A stretch of 64,000 bases of DNA from Mesotaenium endlicherianum (GCA_009602735.1 WELA01004268.1:1322363-1386362); one strand, 5' to 3'. Shown: positions 22,367 through 35,240, numbered from the stretch's first letter. Notes: a model not told the origin generated them from the sequence alone. A program made the numbers and translations.

Positions 22367-23725
22367 TCAGCTGCCCAGTACAGTCAGATCAGCTTCTTCC
22401 CCTGCTTGGGCAGGTGGGGTGGGGGAGCGAGTGCGGGGTCCAGTTGCCTCCATGACGGGGATCACGTTCCAAATACCTAATCGTGGTTCTTTAGAAAGTG
22501 CCCCTGCCTGCCCCTGGGTCTCCTGAGTACCAGCTGCTGATGCTTCTCCTCTGCCTTGTTCTTCTTCCTCATCCTCTTCATCCTCCTCCTTGGAGAGAGT
22601 AGGAGTCTTGTCCACTAAGTCGTCCTGCTCCCTAGAAGACATGGAGTAGTCTACCGACCTCCCTTTCTTAGGGCGCGCTGGAGGTTGCTTGGCCTTCAGC
22701 CTGCTGATATCTATCCGGCCTGCATTCTTTGCCCATTTGACAAAGGCATGCTTTCCCTTAGAGAAGTAGTCTCTTCCCCTCCTCCTATGCTCCTTGGTCT
22801 CTGCATTCATATTGCTCAGGCATCCATTCAGCCTGGGGTCCCAAGGGGCAATGTGAGGTGGTAGGATGAGATAGCCGTCTAGGCCATAGTGGAAGTCATC
22901 CGGTTGGGCTCGGTCACACTCCTGCTTCTTATTTGTGACGGTCATCCACCTCCAGTCTGTTGGCTGCTGGTAGTACTGGGGTCCGTGCTCAGCCTTCCTC
23001 AGTTTACACGGGAACCAGTGGGGAGAGAACATCTGCTGTCCTGCTTCCCTGGCCAAGTACTCCCAGCTCCTTCTCTCAACTTCATTGTAAGCTGGCAGGA
23101 GTGTGAGGTAGAATACCGTATCCTTAAAGCTATCGGGCCGCATGCTCACCATCCGGATGAGTCTCTGATCTCCCACTATTCCCGGTATGGGGACCGGCTT
23201 GTCCTCTGAATCATCTGCGAGATACCGGGCCTGCTCTGCTGTATAGCCCACCATCTTGGCATAATCTTCGTAGAGGACCACACCAGTGTGTGTCTCGATG
23301 TACCTATCCAGTGCTGCAGCTCCTTCCCTCTGTAGCAGTGTTGTCTGTTCCAACTTGTTGATCTCCTGGGCTGCCAGCAATGCTTCCTTCAGGTTATCAA
23401 AGTTTTGGCCACCCACCACAGTATACCTGTAAGTGGCCAAGCTCTTCTGTCTGTCCGCTTCAATCTTTTTCCTTTTCTCCTCCTCTGCCGCTGCCGCTTC
23501 TTCTTGTTGTTTCTTCTGTCTCGCCTCCTCAGCTTTCCTGAGGTTTTCCGCTTCCTGATCCTTCTTCCTCTCCGCCTCTTCTCCTGCCTCTTGTTGTCTG
23601 TGAACCCTTTCTTGTTCTCTCCTAGTGAGGGACGTCGTCGCCAGCTCCTTCTGGTATTGCTCCATTGTCCTCCTGGCTTCTTCTGCCTTGCGCTTTCTGT
23701 CCTCCTTTTGTGTGGTGGGAGCCAT
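22367..23725 (-). CDS. Extra ORF of element 1, downstream of pol (unknown protein)
   Basis: Begins MAPTTQKEDRKRKAEEARRT. Residues 1 to about 110 are Lys/Glu/Arg/Gln-rich and predicted coiled coil. Then comes a likely globular region of about 230 residues with Trp/Tyr-rich motifs (GVVLYEDYAKMVGY, RLIRMVSMRPDSFKD, ERRSWEYLAREAGQQMF, DDFHYGLDGYLILPPHIAPW, HAFVKWAKNAGRID), an acidic run (EEDEEDEEEEQ), and, in the stretch continuing toward 21959, a tail with RSRSRSRSP repeats. A second copy occupies the same place in element 3 (41411-42931), so this is a stable part of the family. I recognise no known domain. There is no signal peptide or membrane helix, so it is not envelope-like. Position and basic/acidic/SR composition suggest a nucleic-acid or nuclear role, which is inference. 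Confidence 0.8.
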   Translation of the reverse strand: MAPTTQKEDRKRKAEEARRTMEQYQKELATTSLTRREQERVHRQQEAGEEAERKKDQEAENLRKAEEARQKKQQEEAAAAEEEKRKKIEADRQKSLATYRYTVVGGQNFDNLKEALLAAQEINKLEQTTLLQREGAAALDRYIETHTGVVLYEDYAKMVGYTAEQARYLADDSEDKPVPIPGIVGDQRLIRMVSMRPDSFKDTVFYLTLLPAYNEVERRSWEYLAREAGQQMFSPHWFPCKLRKAEHGPQYYQQPTDWRWMTVTNKKQECDRAQPDDFHYGLDGYLILPPHIAPWDPRLNGCLSNMNAETKEHRRRGRDYFSKGKHAFVKWAKNAGRIDISRLKAKQPPARPKKGRSVDYSMSSREQDDLVDKTPTLSKEEDEEDEEEEQGRGEASAAGTQETQGQAGALSKEPRLGIWNVIPVMEATGPRTRSPTPPAQAGEEADLTVLGS

Positions 23726-24120
23726 CCTGTACATGAAACCAGGGCACAAGTTAGTAGGATATGGACCTTTGTCAAAGGGATTGGAAGCAGGAAGTATCTT
23801 CGTATTAGTATGGTGGATTCGCTCCTGTTTACCTTACAGGATGATTGCTAAAAGTTGACGTATTTGCGGTGCGCTAAACATAAACGTATGAATATGTTTT
23901 AAGGTGATTTAAGTGATGTATTGCTGTGCGAGGCCCTTTTACCTTCAGCTCAAGGTGCTTTATGTGGGCCAGGCTGTCCCATCTGTCACTATGCTGACAC
24001 TTAGGATTCTCGTAACTGTCCCTCTATCGCTCTCGCTCACTAACTGTCATATATTTTTCCCCTCCAACTTAAATGGAGACAGGACCGCCTGTCACATTCC
24101 CGTGTCAACTGAAATGACAG

Positions 24121-27100
24121 TTATGGAGGGGCTCCAGCCGCCCGAAGGTGGAACCGTTTCAACGCCCCTGTGGCATTGGTCAAATGGTCCTTAAATTCCC
24201 AAGTGTCCCCAGAGGCATCGTAACCCTTCCATCGAATGAGGTATTTCATGACATATTTAGACGATTGACGGACCGAGCGCGCGTCTAAAATCTCCTCAAC
24301 CTCATATTCGTTAGAGTCGCCGTCCCTGACAGCGGGGACCGATCCCGGTTGGACAGGGAACCGACCTAAGAACAGTGTATCACCTTTGATGTAGGGTTCC
24401 AGGGAGGAGACATTAAAGACCGGGTGACCCTTGTATCCGGCTGACATGTTCAGTTTGTAAGCATTCTGACCGACTCGACGCACCACCGAATATGGACCGA
24501 CCTAGACAAGCTTTTTCTTGACCACACCAGGGAGGTACAGGTGCTGAGAATGCAGTTTGACTAAATCGCCTTTAGAAAATGTCAGCTCCCAACGGTGTTG
24601 ATTAGCGTATTTTTGTTGATTTTGTTGGGGCTTGTGCAGGTTTTGTTGGACTTCTGACAGGGTGTCAGCAAACTCCTGAGTTAACTGGAGGGAGACCGGA
24701 TTGTCAATCCCTTCAGGGTGAGTTAAGGACTCCCCAAGCACATCTAGAGGGGACTTAGGGACTCTACCCAGGCTGAGTTCAAAAGGAGTCTTGCCCGTTG
24801 ACGCGTGCACCGCACTGTTGACCACAAACTGAATTTGAGGCAACAGGTCATCCCAATTATCTTGTTTTTGGTTAATATATGCTCTCAGCACCTCCTGCAG
24901 AACTCGGTTAGTTCTTTCAGTCTGCCCATCAGTCTGAAGGTGGTTAGCTGTGCTGAGCAGTTGTTTGACTCCCATTAATCCCATTAAAGCTCGCCAGAAC
25001 TTAGAGGTAAATTTTGAGTCTTTGTCTGAGATGATACTAGAGGGAAGCCCATGTTGGCATGATACTAGAGGGAAGCCCATGTTGGCATACTACATGGTTG
25101 TAGAACTATCTCGCTGTTTCGAGTGGAGTCACTTTGACAGTTGTGGGGATAAAAATCACCATTTTTGTCAGTTTATCCACGACTACCAGTATCGAATTAT
25201 GCCCTTTGGCAGTTTTTGGTAGTGTGACCACGCAGTCCAGGGATATAGTTTCCCAGCGTCCAGCTGGGATGGGGAGTGGTTGCAAGAGACCTCCCGGTGG
25301 TGTGTGCCTAGACTTATTCTTTTGACACTGATCACAGGACTTTACATATTTCAAGACCTCCCGGGGCAACCCCTCCCAATGATAATGTTTTGCTAGTATG
25401 CCAACTGTTCTGGCCTGCCCCAAATGCCCACCCAGTAAACTGTCATGTGCTTGACTCAATGAAAGGGACCTTATTTCCAAGTTATTAGGAATGACTTGCT
25501 TCAGCCTGCCTGAAGTGGTTTCAGTCACCCAGACCCCTCCCTTAAACTTATACCCGAGTGCAGTAGCACGACACACACCAGTAGTGGGGTTGGGCTCAAA
25601 TGTTGGGTCAGAAAGCTAGGCTTTCCTAAGTTGTTCTAGAAAGGACTTTTTCACCTTAAGTGAAGTGAGTGCACACAGGACTTTATCTACAGCATGCTGA
25701 CTGAAGTTCCTTTCTTGCAAGTCAGGTCTTCTAGAGAGTGCATCAGCAGGATTCAACTTCCCTGGTTTGTAGTCGATCTGGACTTGGATCTGCTCCAGCA
25801 TCTGGCTCCAGCGGTTCTCCCTCCTCGACAGCTTGGACTTCTTCTGAAAGTGAGTCAGAGCTAGATGATCTGTAATCACCTTAAAAGCTTTACCATGTAA
25901 GTATGCTCTCCACTGTTTGAGTACATGAATGATAGCTAGCAGCTCTTTATCATGCACTGAGTAATTAATCTCCGCTGGATTAAATTTCATAGACTCATAC
26001 AACACAGGATGCCACTCCTGCCGTACCTTACCATCCTTTGTGGTTTTGTCAGCAGGCTGCAACAAAATAGCACCCATGGCAAAGTCGGAGGCATCAGTAA
26101 CCACCTGCAGCGGTTTGCTGGGGTCATACACGGCTAGCACTGGGGCAGAACAAAGGGCATCTTTAAGGGTCTGGAAGGCAGCCTGCTGCTCTTCCCCCCA
26201 CACATACCCGATGTCTTTCTTAGTAAGGTTAGTCAGATTACTGGCCTTTGTGGAACACTTCTCAATAAATCTCCATAGTAGTTAGCCAACCCGAGGAAGG
26301 ATCTAACTACAGAGACAGACTGTGGTACTGGCCAGTCCCTTATGGTCTGGACTTTCTTAGGATCCACACTGATGCCGTCTTTAATGACAACGTGGCCTAA
26401 GAATTCAATACTTTCTTTAAAGAAATCACACTTGCTCATTTTAGCATATAAGTGATTTCTTCGCAGGGTGTCCAGGATCGTCTTTAAGTGTCTAGCGTGG
26501 TGAGCTTCATCTTTAGAGAAAATTAAAATATCATTCAGGAAAACTTGCACAAACTTATCCAAATAAGGCCTGGAATGTCATTCATAGCACCCATGAAGGT
26601 CGCAGGAGCATTTGTCAGTCCAAATGGCATCACTTTAAACTCATAGTGTCCATAACGTGTGCGGAAGGCAGTCTTGTGTTCATCTCCCTCAGAAATTCTG
26701 ATTTGATGATAACCACTCTTGAGATCTATCTTACTGAACACCTTAGCACCAGACAGGGTATCAAGCAAGTCCTCGATTCTGGGTAAAGCATACTTGCTCT
26801 TTACTGTAATTCTGTTCAGGGCTCTGTAATCCACACACATCCGCATACTGCCATCCTTTTTCTTAACAAATAGGATGGGTGCGCCGTAAGGTGATTTACT
26901 GGGAGAAACATAACCACTTTCCTCAAGCTCTGGAATCTGTGTTTTGAACTCCTCGCTCTCCACATAAGACAAGCCATAAGTGCGTTGCCAGGGTGGCTGA
27001 CTCCCAGGTAATAAATCAATCCTATGATCTACTTCTCTCGTAGGGGGTAGTCCTGGAGGCATATTAAACACATCCGTGTACTGAGCAACAATTTTCGCAG

Positions 27101-27770
27101 CAGTAGGGTGTGGAGGACTTACCTTTTTCTCCACCACTTCTTCAGGTTGAGGAGGTACCTCTCTTAGCAACAGACAGAACATTCTGTCTTCTTTCTGGTT
27201 CCAGCTTTTGACGAACTCCATTGCATTCAGCAACTTGCATCCTTCTGGAAGCCTCTTCTTTTCCTTCATTTGCCATCCACACCAGACAAGAGGAAGAGCA
27301 CTGGTGGGTGCCAAGTTAGTCTGCCCATCACTGGCTCCTCTCACTTTAACTGTACCTCTGCTCCAACACACTTCAGCTTGATGTCTATTAAGCCAGGACC
27401 TGCCTAGCACGAGATCATAAAAGCCAGTGTTGAGTACCTCAAATGTAAGCGTTTCAGTTAGAACTGCAATGCCAGAACCTAACTGGACCTCAATAGGCTT
27501 GGTTATAACTCCTCCCGGGATACTTGAGGCATCTCCAAGGAATATTTTTCTATTCCCTTGGGTGACAGTAGGCAGCCTTAGCCGCTTAACTAAGTCCTTG
27601 TGGATAAAAGTATGTGACGCCCCTCCGTCAACAAATGCCCTCACCTTCCTACCTGCAATCATGCAATGCAGTAGGATAGGGGGGACTGTCTTTTCCTGAC
27701 TTTCGCATTGTTCTCCTGACGTAGCAAAAGAAATGTTGGACATCAGGTGGAACGAGAGCATCTAGAGTGT
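24121..27770 (-). pseudogene. Element 1 pol region (PR-RT-RH-INT-chromodomain)
   Basis: Domain order along the minus strand is protease, reverse transcriptase, RNase H, integrase, chromodomain, which is the chromovirus order of Ty3/gypsy. Landmarks: [19 protein letters not shown] (protease), [20 protein letters not shown] (RT), ITDHLALTHFQKK (RNase H), CDQCQKNKSRHTPPGGLL (integrase zinc region), YEVEEILDARSVRQS (chromodomain start). The region is a fossil with several breaks. Confidence 0.85.
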
Positions 27771-29733
27771 GCACTCTCTGGACGTCTATATTGCTGATGG
27801 TCTCCTTTATCTGGTTGTCAGGCATGCATAGTGAATCCAGTTCAGCAGGACCCATAATACCTGCTACGAGGGTAGCTAGTGACGACTCACTATCTCTAGC
27901 ATCCTCACAATCAGTAGACTGGATTACTGACTGTTGCTGTCTTTTAAAGGCTGGTCTTTTCTCTCGACCTTCGGAAGGTGCTTGACTGGGCACTGTTCTC
28001 TGTAGTGGCCCAACTGCTGACAATGGTAGCAAATAGATTTTGAAGAGGCTGGTCTCGGCTTAGTCCTACCACCACCTCTTCCATAGCCGCCTCGAGAGAA
28101 ACCACCTCTACCTCTAGACTGGATGGCATTATACTCATACTCATATCCATCACCCTGATCATCCTCAGCCTGGTCTCCTTCAATCGCATTGTAGGAACCG
28201 TGGGGCTTTTTGACAACCTTAGACACCAAAGCATTACTCTGGCGCTTGTGATTGAACAGCTGCTGATCCCAGGCATCAGCATCCTGGTTCAAGTCAGCCA
28301 GTTTCTCATACTTCTTCTCAGCAAAATGACCAGAGACCTCGAATTTCAAGCCATACCTGAAGTATGCTATCCTATGCCGTTCTGGCAAATCTAGCTGCTT
28401 CATCATGTTCTCTTGGAACTTTTGAGCAAACTCAGCAACTGAAGTGGTCTTTGCTTCGATGTCAGGGAGATCATCGCATAGATAGCTTTCTCCTGCTGGT
28501 TGATGACATCAAACTTCTCATGCAACTTTTCGACAAACTCTACCCACGTAGGGTCACCGAGTTGCCGAGCCTTACGCTCTTCCTTCCAGTAAAGCCACCA
28601 GTCTGCGGCACTGCCTTTCAGTAGCGCACCGGTGTGCCTGACCTTCTCGTAATCTTGCAGTTCTGGGTAGTTCTCCAGCCACTGCTCAACATCCGCGAGA
28701 AACTTGATCAGGTAATATTTTCTGGTTCCCTCAGGATCATAGTCTTGGGGAGGTTTGGGCTTGGGCTTACTAGGCCCTCGGCCTCCACCACTAGTGGTTT
28801 GAGACCCCAGTTGGTCTCTGTCCCGCAGTAGAGACATTATGATTCTTTTGTCCTCCTGTTGGGACTGACACATGGTCGCCATTTGCGACTGCATTTGAAC
28901 GAACAATGCTCCCAAGTCTACACTCTGGGGTGGTAGTCTAGCAAATGCAGCAGCAGCATTGGCATCTACCCGCTGCGTAGTGTCCTCAACAGTCCCTCTC
29001 GCTCCTGCAGCAGCAATTCCTGCCGCATTTAGCCGGTCACTTATTTGACCTAGGGGTACATTGAGTTGTACAACAGGAGGTGGGTTCAGAACATTGGCCC
29101 TTGATGCCATAAGTTCTTTAACAGTGCGCTCGTCAGCGGGCTGTTTTTCCCTCCTTTCTGTATCTTCAGCGGCCTTTGATAATTGTTCAGCTTCTAATCT
29201 AGCTTCCTCCTCCTCCGCTTGCTGTGCTGCAACTACGGCAATAGCAGCTGCCTCATCTGCAACCTCTCTAGCTGCAGTATCAGCCATCGCTTTAGAATAG
29301 GTACGGGTTCCCGCTACATGGCTTTCCGTCTGGTTTTCGACATTCTCGTGTGTGCATATTGCGTCTCTTACACATATCCGGATTGTGTCATAGGGAAGTA
29401 CGGGCACACATCCGCGCACATTTGGATTGTGTGCTACTTAGTGCATGGCGGATTGTGTGAGGAGGGCGCACACCTACAGACATTTGTGGCGCATTAGTTG
29501 AGTAGCATCCGCCCTTGGGAAGAACAGAAATTCTCCCTCAGGTCTTGTTAGGGTCGAGCCCTAGTGGGCCGATTTTGACAGCTGCTCTCACAAATCGCAG
29601 TTAGGGGGGGAGAGTAGGAGTTCACCACGTCCGCGGATCGCCGGTTCTGCTAGGAAGGTCTGGAGGAGCTTCGCCCGCCGAAGAGCACGTCACACGCATT
29701 ACCACCAGGTGGAGTGCAACCTACCCTTAGCCT

Positions 29734-31377
29734 TTGCAGGATTGCATGCTTCCGACTCCTAGCCGCACGCGGAGTGGACTTGCGTACCAGCAGAAGGATC
29801 CCCCAGAGACTGTACCACCTGTGTTTTCGCCATTTTTGTTACTTCCTGATCCGGTTATTACACCGTTTGAGCTACCTGACTTTTCTCTTTTGACCTCCCC
29901 AGAATTTCCTGCGTCTGCTGAAGTACTACCTTTTGCAACGTTAGTGGAGCCGCCTATTTTACATCCAATTTTGCCATCCTACTTGCCTAATTCAGATGTG
30001 CTGTTGCACGCGGTAGAGCACCTAGAGATAGGGATGGCTACTACGGCCATGGCTAGCGCTTCGTCTTTGCAGCAGACTTACACGGGACATTCTGATGGCA
30101 TGTCATTGCTTGCACTCGACTCTAAGATTGATGCCTCTATTGCAATGTTGCGTGCCTGTAACCAACGGTTGTCGCGTAATGTCTATTTTCACACTATGCC
30201 CACGCACCTAAGGGGGGAAGTTTTGTTGCTGTACCAACGTTTTAGACAAGACATCATCCACACAGTTCTTGATGCTCCTCCGCTGGCTGTTCCTGGGGAC
30301 GGCGTGGGTGCCGTTCCCATTGTTGATGCTCCTCCCGGGGGTGTTCCACCCGCTCCGGGAGTCGCAGCTGCCGCAGCAGCTGCTGCTGTGGCTGCGGGCT
30401 TGGATCCAACCGCGGCGGTAGCTGCGGTTGCTGCTGCTGGGATGGGCTTAAGGGGTTTAGGTTAAGACCATTAGCCGGGAGCAGGGAAGGGGGGAGAGCT
30501 TGCGTTGGTTGCAGGGGGAGCAAGGGGTCCAGAGGAGCCGGGTCCAGTGGAGCTAGCTCTGCCTGCATACGCCACCTCAATACAAGTGTTTGTTGACCGC
30601 GTCGAGGATCGTCACACCCGCCTTGCCCAGCGACGACAGCAGCAGGCTATCCTCGGCATTGTCCTCCCTCTCCATGGTCCTACTCCTGGTGCCGTGCTTG
30701 ATCGCATTGATTTATTGATGCAAATGTTTCGTCAGCAATTTCTTGCTAACAACAAGGCGCGCTAGGATGAGATGCGTGACTTCATGCGTATGCCGCGTGA
30801 GACCCCTAACATGTCGTATGAGCGTTTTCGGCAATTGCGCGAGAACACTGGCATGTACGTGGATATCACCGCCAGCTCCGTCAAGTTCACTAATGCTTTC
30901 TCCGCATTTGCCTCTTTTTGTGCCGCTTTTAACCATTAGCTCGCCCTCACTAAGGAGCACCAGCGCAGCGTCTACGAGGTGTGTTTATGAGCGGAGCAGA
31001 TTGAGGTTGTGCCGCGCAAGTGGAGCGCAAGGGCGCTAAGGGAGGAGTAGCTGCTGCCCACGCGGTGCAAGTACCTGCCACATCGTCAGGCATCATGGGA
31101 GCTGGGCCAGCTTCAGCTCCTAAGCGCGCGGTCGTGACGTGCGATCACTGCCGCCAACGAGGCCACGTGGTCGCCGACTGCTTCCTACTGTACCTACACA
31201 AGGCCCCTACTGGGTGGAAATTTCGCCCCCAGAAGGGTACAGTGCCCCCGCCTATGCCCACCGCGCTTGTGCCAGGTCGGATCCCGTCATACTACGCGGC
31301 CCCTCCTTCCGCCTTCGCAGGGTTTTGTCCTTCCTACCCATACTCTTTTCCCTCAGCCCTACCGCCTGGGTACCCTT
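29734..31377 (+). pseudogene. Element 2 gag region
   Basis: Starts MQDCMLPTPSRTRSGLAYQQ, has a long Ala/Gly/Pro-rich middle, and ends with a CCHC zinc knuckle of the form C-x2-C-x4-H-x4-C (CDHCRQRGHVVADC) followed by a Tyr/Pro-rich tail. Zinc knuckles of this form bind RNA in retroelement Gag proteins. Fossil. Confidence 0.7.
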
Positions 31378-32525
31378 TGTAATGAATCAGTTCATTATTT
31401 ATTTAATCTAATTGCATATATAAATACAACCCTAAATAAGTCTTATGTCAATGTACTCACATGTGCGAGTTCATCTAAATGAATGTATGTCGATCCAATG
31501 CGAGTTAACTTACTTTGTCAAAAAAGTCAGCAGCATAGTATAGTTGGCTGAGATTTATGTACCAATTATAAATAGGACATAATGTCAGTAGGTTGATATA
31601 TAGTTAACTCTTATAAATATAGTTAGTATACTTGGACTCTGTATGTTGAGGATAGATATATACATTTAGATGATTAATTGTAGACTGGCACATGTGACCG
31701 TAGTACACTGAAAGTTGGGAGATTGACTGAGATTTGGTAAACCGATGTCCTACCAGTGTGGTTAACTCCTGGGTAGGCGGAGCCGTTGTCAGTCAACTGA
31801 ATAGTTAGGACTTCAGTCAACCGACCAATTAATATGGTCGTTATACTTAGCTCCGTGGGTCCCAACTTAACGGGTTTCTCACGAAACGGCGCACCTTGAA
31901 CCGTGGTCAACCAGGTGGTCACTAGGTACATAGCAGGCTGGGATCTTGTGGTCCCTCATTCTGGATAGTAGGCTTTAGAGTCGGATTTCTACTTGCAAGT
32001 CATGTGTGCACTTTTGGGTTTGTTATTATGACCAGTTTACGGAAATTGACATGGCGTCTTCGTCTGTGCTCCAAATGGAACTAGGACGTTTTGGAAAGGT
32101 CTCATCAAGATGCGTCCATTTCCATTAAGTTTGCTCAATTTAGAGTAGTATTGAGAAAGCTATACCCTCTGACATTTCGGGGCAACATAACGGATAGATT
32201 CCATGGTTTTGCACCTAAGTCAGTGGGATGTGTTTTAGCTACATTATGGTCATCTAAATGAGAGCGCCTTTGCTATTGAGCCCCCTGATATTGTGTATGT
32301 GCTTATACATGCTTGTATGCCTTGTAGGCAAGAGGCCATGAGTTTCTAAAGGAGAAGCTCTAGTCCTCAAGCTCGCCTCTTTCTTGTGCCTTGTGTTAGT
32401 GTGCAACTATGGCAAACTACGGTAATGTGGTTAAAGGGGTATAGATGGGCTCCCTGATTTTACATGCTTCCACCTATCTCTGATATTATATATGTACATG
32501 AAATATATTTATCTTGAATTCATTT
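31378..32525 (+). repeat. Solo LTR-like insert, diverged relative of the element 1/3 LTR
   Basis: Starts TGTAATGAATCAG and ends GAATTCATTTCA, the reverse complement of the element 1/3 LTR ends. Its middle (31730-31800) matches, inverted, the LTR block around 21570-21620. At about 1.15 kb it is longer than the 700-bp LTRs elsewhere. The flanks CCCTT and CCCTC could be a decayed 5-bp target duplication. It lies inside the gag region of element 2 with no internal coding part, so it is probably a solo LTR or a short non-coding derivative. Confidence 0.65.
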
Positions 32526-34840
32526 CACCCTCCCCGTCGTGTTATGCATCGGGACACTCATCCTCAGTCTTGCCTGCACCCATTGGGGTACCGATTGCAT
32601 GCCCAGGTGGTCTTCTTGAGCCCAAACCCCCACAAGTTTTTCGTGCGCGAGCAGCTGGCAGCTACGCAAGCTAGCATCCAGGATGTTCATCGTCGAGTTG
32701 GTTTGCAGCCTGATGCATCTAACTATGTGGGTCTGCACCCCATGCCATCGCAGGCGGACCCCCAGCTTACCCTACCTGGTTCCCACGCCCTCCTGATGCT
32801 GCACATTGCGTTTCCGACGAGGGTAGGGCCGAGGGGGCACATGCCGTGACTCGTCGCGTGGCGGCCCACGAGCCACAATCTGACCCACCTGTGAGGCCTG
32901 ATCATGGTCGTAGCCACGTCCAGTCCGCGCAGTTGCCACGATCATTCAATGAAAGGGCAGAGTGCCCTAGTGGAAGCGTAGTGACTCACGAGGAAAGGAA
33001 CTAGATGCAATCATACTAAAGAGTGCAGCGGCATGTTGCTAAGAAAGCTTAGAAAGATTACTTGACATTTTGGGTGTCAAGAAACTGCTCACAAATGAAC
33101 TAAGATAAAAGGCCTTGTCATTACAAACCCGTAGAAATTTACAGAAGTGAAAACTGATAAGAAACAAAGAAGTTATGCCTATTTATAATTTTCTGCCTAA
33201 GTGCTCCTCTCTAGGAGGAAGCTACGGATTTTCCTAAGTGTTCGTCAAATCGTCCCTTCCAGAACATTCGTGGGTCAGCCAGATCAGTCTAATCTGACGT
33301 GTCGGGCCGAATTGACGTCCACATACATGCATCAACATTACTAGAATATTCTATCTTAGACGCGCTAGGCTAAACCGAAATTTCTAGGTAAATCGACCTA
33401 GTCGGCACTCCGCGTCAGCCGAACTTACGTGAAGGTTCGAGTTCACACTAACGGGCCAGATCGCTCGACGCTGTCGGTCAATCCGACGGTCGCGCTCATT
33501 GCGAACTAAGGACAGTCGTCAACCGACCTCAAAACTAATTAAACTTCGGAAATCCATAACTCTCTCAATACTTGACCAAATTTGATGAATTTTATATCAA
33601 AATGACCACAAAAATGCACTCTATACTATTATACAAACAAAACACACTTTCATGAAACTCAAAAATGCACTTTATAAACCTATGACCTTACATTCGAGCT
33701 CTTCAAGCCAGATGACACCCTTGGTCCTCCTCATGCTTGCTTGCCGTGCCTGTTAGAGCTATTGGGGGCGGGGGTACCGCAGGTACGTTGACTATCTCTC
33801 TCGACGATGTCCCTGCCGCCCAAGCACACGCGCAACAAGTCTGCGACCACCTGCGAGCGGCCGCGACGTCAGTGGAGCGCGACAACCTGCTGCCCCTTTC
33901 CTATGCACAAGTGGTGGCTGATCTCCCCATTTGTACGGGTCTAGCAACGTCGCCCATGCCACTCGCCGTCGCCGACATGCCCGTAGCTCTCGCCGAGCTG
34001 TTTGCCCGCGCCGCTGTGCTCACTCCTGTAGGCTGTTTCTCCTCCTTTAGCTCCGACCATCCCTCAGGTGGTATCTGACCTGCCCGCTCCTGGTCCGCCA
34101 CACCCCCCTGTCTCACTTGTTTCTGATCTCCCCTACACTGTTACTTCTTGCATCGGTCACGTCACATACGCACGCCCGATTGAGTCTTGCTCCGACATCC
34201 CTATCACTGAGCCAGACGCCTTGCCTAGCCCAACCGTGCCAGTGCTACCTGTTCTTCCAAGTGCTCTACCCCGCTCCATTCCTTAAACCTACGCCGTACA
34301 GAGTTGCACCAATTTCGTTCATTCCACCCCCAGCTTTGCAGCTGCGTGTGGCTTCCTTGCTCCACCTGCCCCTAGTGACTGCGCCGCTTGCATCTCTTGT
34401 GCAGGCCCAAGAAGACATCACTGGCGAGCTGCTCCGCCGCTGCACCCACCCCGTGTCACTGCCCTCTAGCACCTCCAACAGTGCTGCCAGTCGCAGCCCA
34501 ACCTCGTCGTCTGCTACAGTTGTGACCTTGCTGGCAATCTTCGCCGGGTGTGTAGCGCCGTCTTCCGCCACCGCCACTTCTACCACCGTGCCCTACCGGC
34601 AGCCCCAGTGACGTCCTCGGCGTCGTCCCCCGTCGCAATCTGTGTCGTTGCTCCTCGCGTCCCCGACACGGCCGTCGTCGCTCCCGCCTCTTCCTCATCC
34701 CCGCGTCCGACTGACACAGGTGCACTCTTGCCGCTCGCTCTGTCTTTCCTTCCCGCACATTCACAGGTACTCCCTCTCGCCAGGTATGTACCCCCCTCCT
34801 TCCTTTCTCACCCTGCTCAAAAGGCATCGTGCTTTGCCCC
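32526..34840 (+). mobile_element. Poorly defined middle of element 2
   Basis: 32526-32850 encodes a segment with ASIQDVHRRVGLQPDASNY that reads like the rest of gag or a linker. 32950-33690 is AT-rich, codes for nothing I recognise and may be another insert. 33740-34610 is Pro/Ala/Thr/Ser-rich on the plus strand and leads into the protease. Assignment to element 2 rests on position and composition. Confidence 0.45.
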
Positions 34841-34859
34841 GTAATGTCCTGTTGGATAA

Positions 34860-35240
34860 CCAGCATGGGGTCTTCTTGATTGACGGGCTTGCTCCTCGCG
34901 TGGTCATTTTGGACACGGGTGCACGACCTGTTCTGCTGGGTGCTGTTATGTGCCAACACCTCCACATCTGCAGTCGACCTTGAGCCTTGCTCAAACCCGA
35001 TCTCCACTGCCATGTCCCTTTTTCACCCCACCGCTTATCAGACATGCCGTCGCATTCCCATCACCCTTAATGCCCACACCCCCGCTGCCATCACACTCTA
35101 CGCGCAATGCATGGTCACCGAGTCCACCTCTTATGACGTCCTGTTGGGTCAGGAGTTTAACCTCCTCATTGGGTTAACTATTGACTTTTGGCTAGGTCTC
35201 GCTACATACCGTGTGGATTTTGAGTCGGTTGGTCACCACC
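34860..35240 (+). pseudogene. Element 2 aspartic protease
   Basis: VVILDTGARPVLLG holds the Asp-Thr-Gly active-site motif of retroelement aspartic proteases, and TSYDVLLGQEFNLLIGLTID is the typical C-terminal strand. It precedes the methyltransferase region directly. Fossil. Confidence 0.7.

Larger units (their letters stand above)
21305..29320 (-). mobile_element. Element 1: Ty3/gypsy chromovirus with extra 3' ORF
   Basis: Parts in transcription order on the minus strand: gag (about 29290-27930), with an Ala/Glu-rich start and a zinc knuckle CYHCQQLGHYREQC; aspartic protease with [10 protein letters not shown]; reverse transcriptase with [13 protein letters not shown]; RNase H; integrase with its HHCC zinc finger and core; and a chromodomain ending near 24121 (LIRWKGYDASGDTWEF). 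After a 400-bp spacer comes a separate sense ORF (23725 to about 21959), then a purine tract (21948-21960, read on the minus strand) and the 3' LTR. The 5' LTR is not present; similarity to element 3 stops near 29.3 kb. It is a fossil with several breaks, moderately old. It abuts element 2. Confidence 0.88.

Noticed and set aside
22367-23725. Extra ORF as an envelope gene
   Set aside because: It has the position of env, but no signal peptide, no membrane segment, and a charged coil with an SR tail instead.
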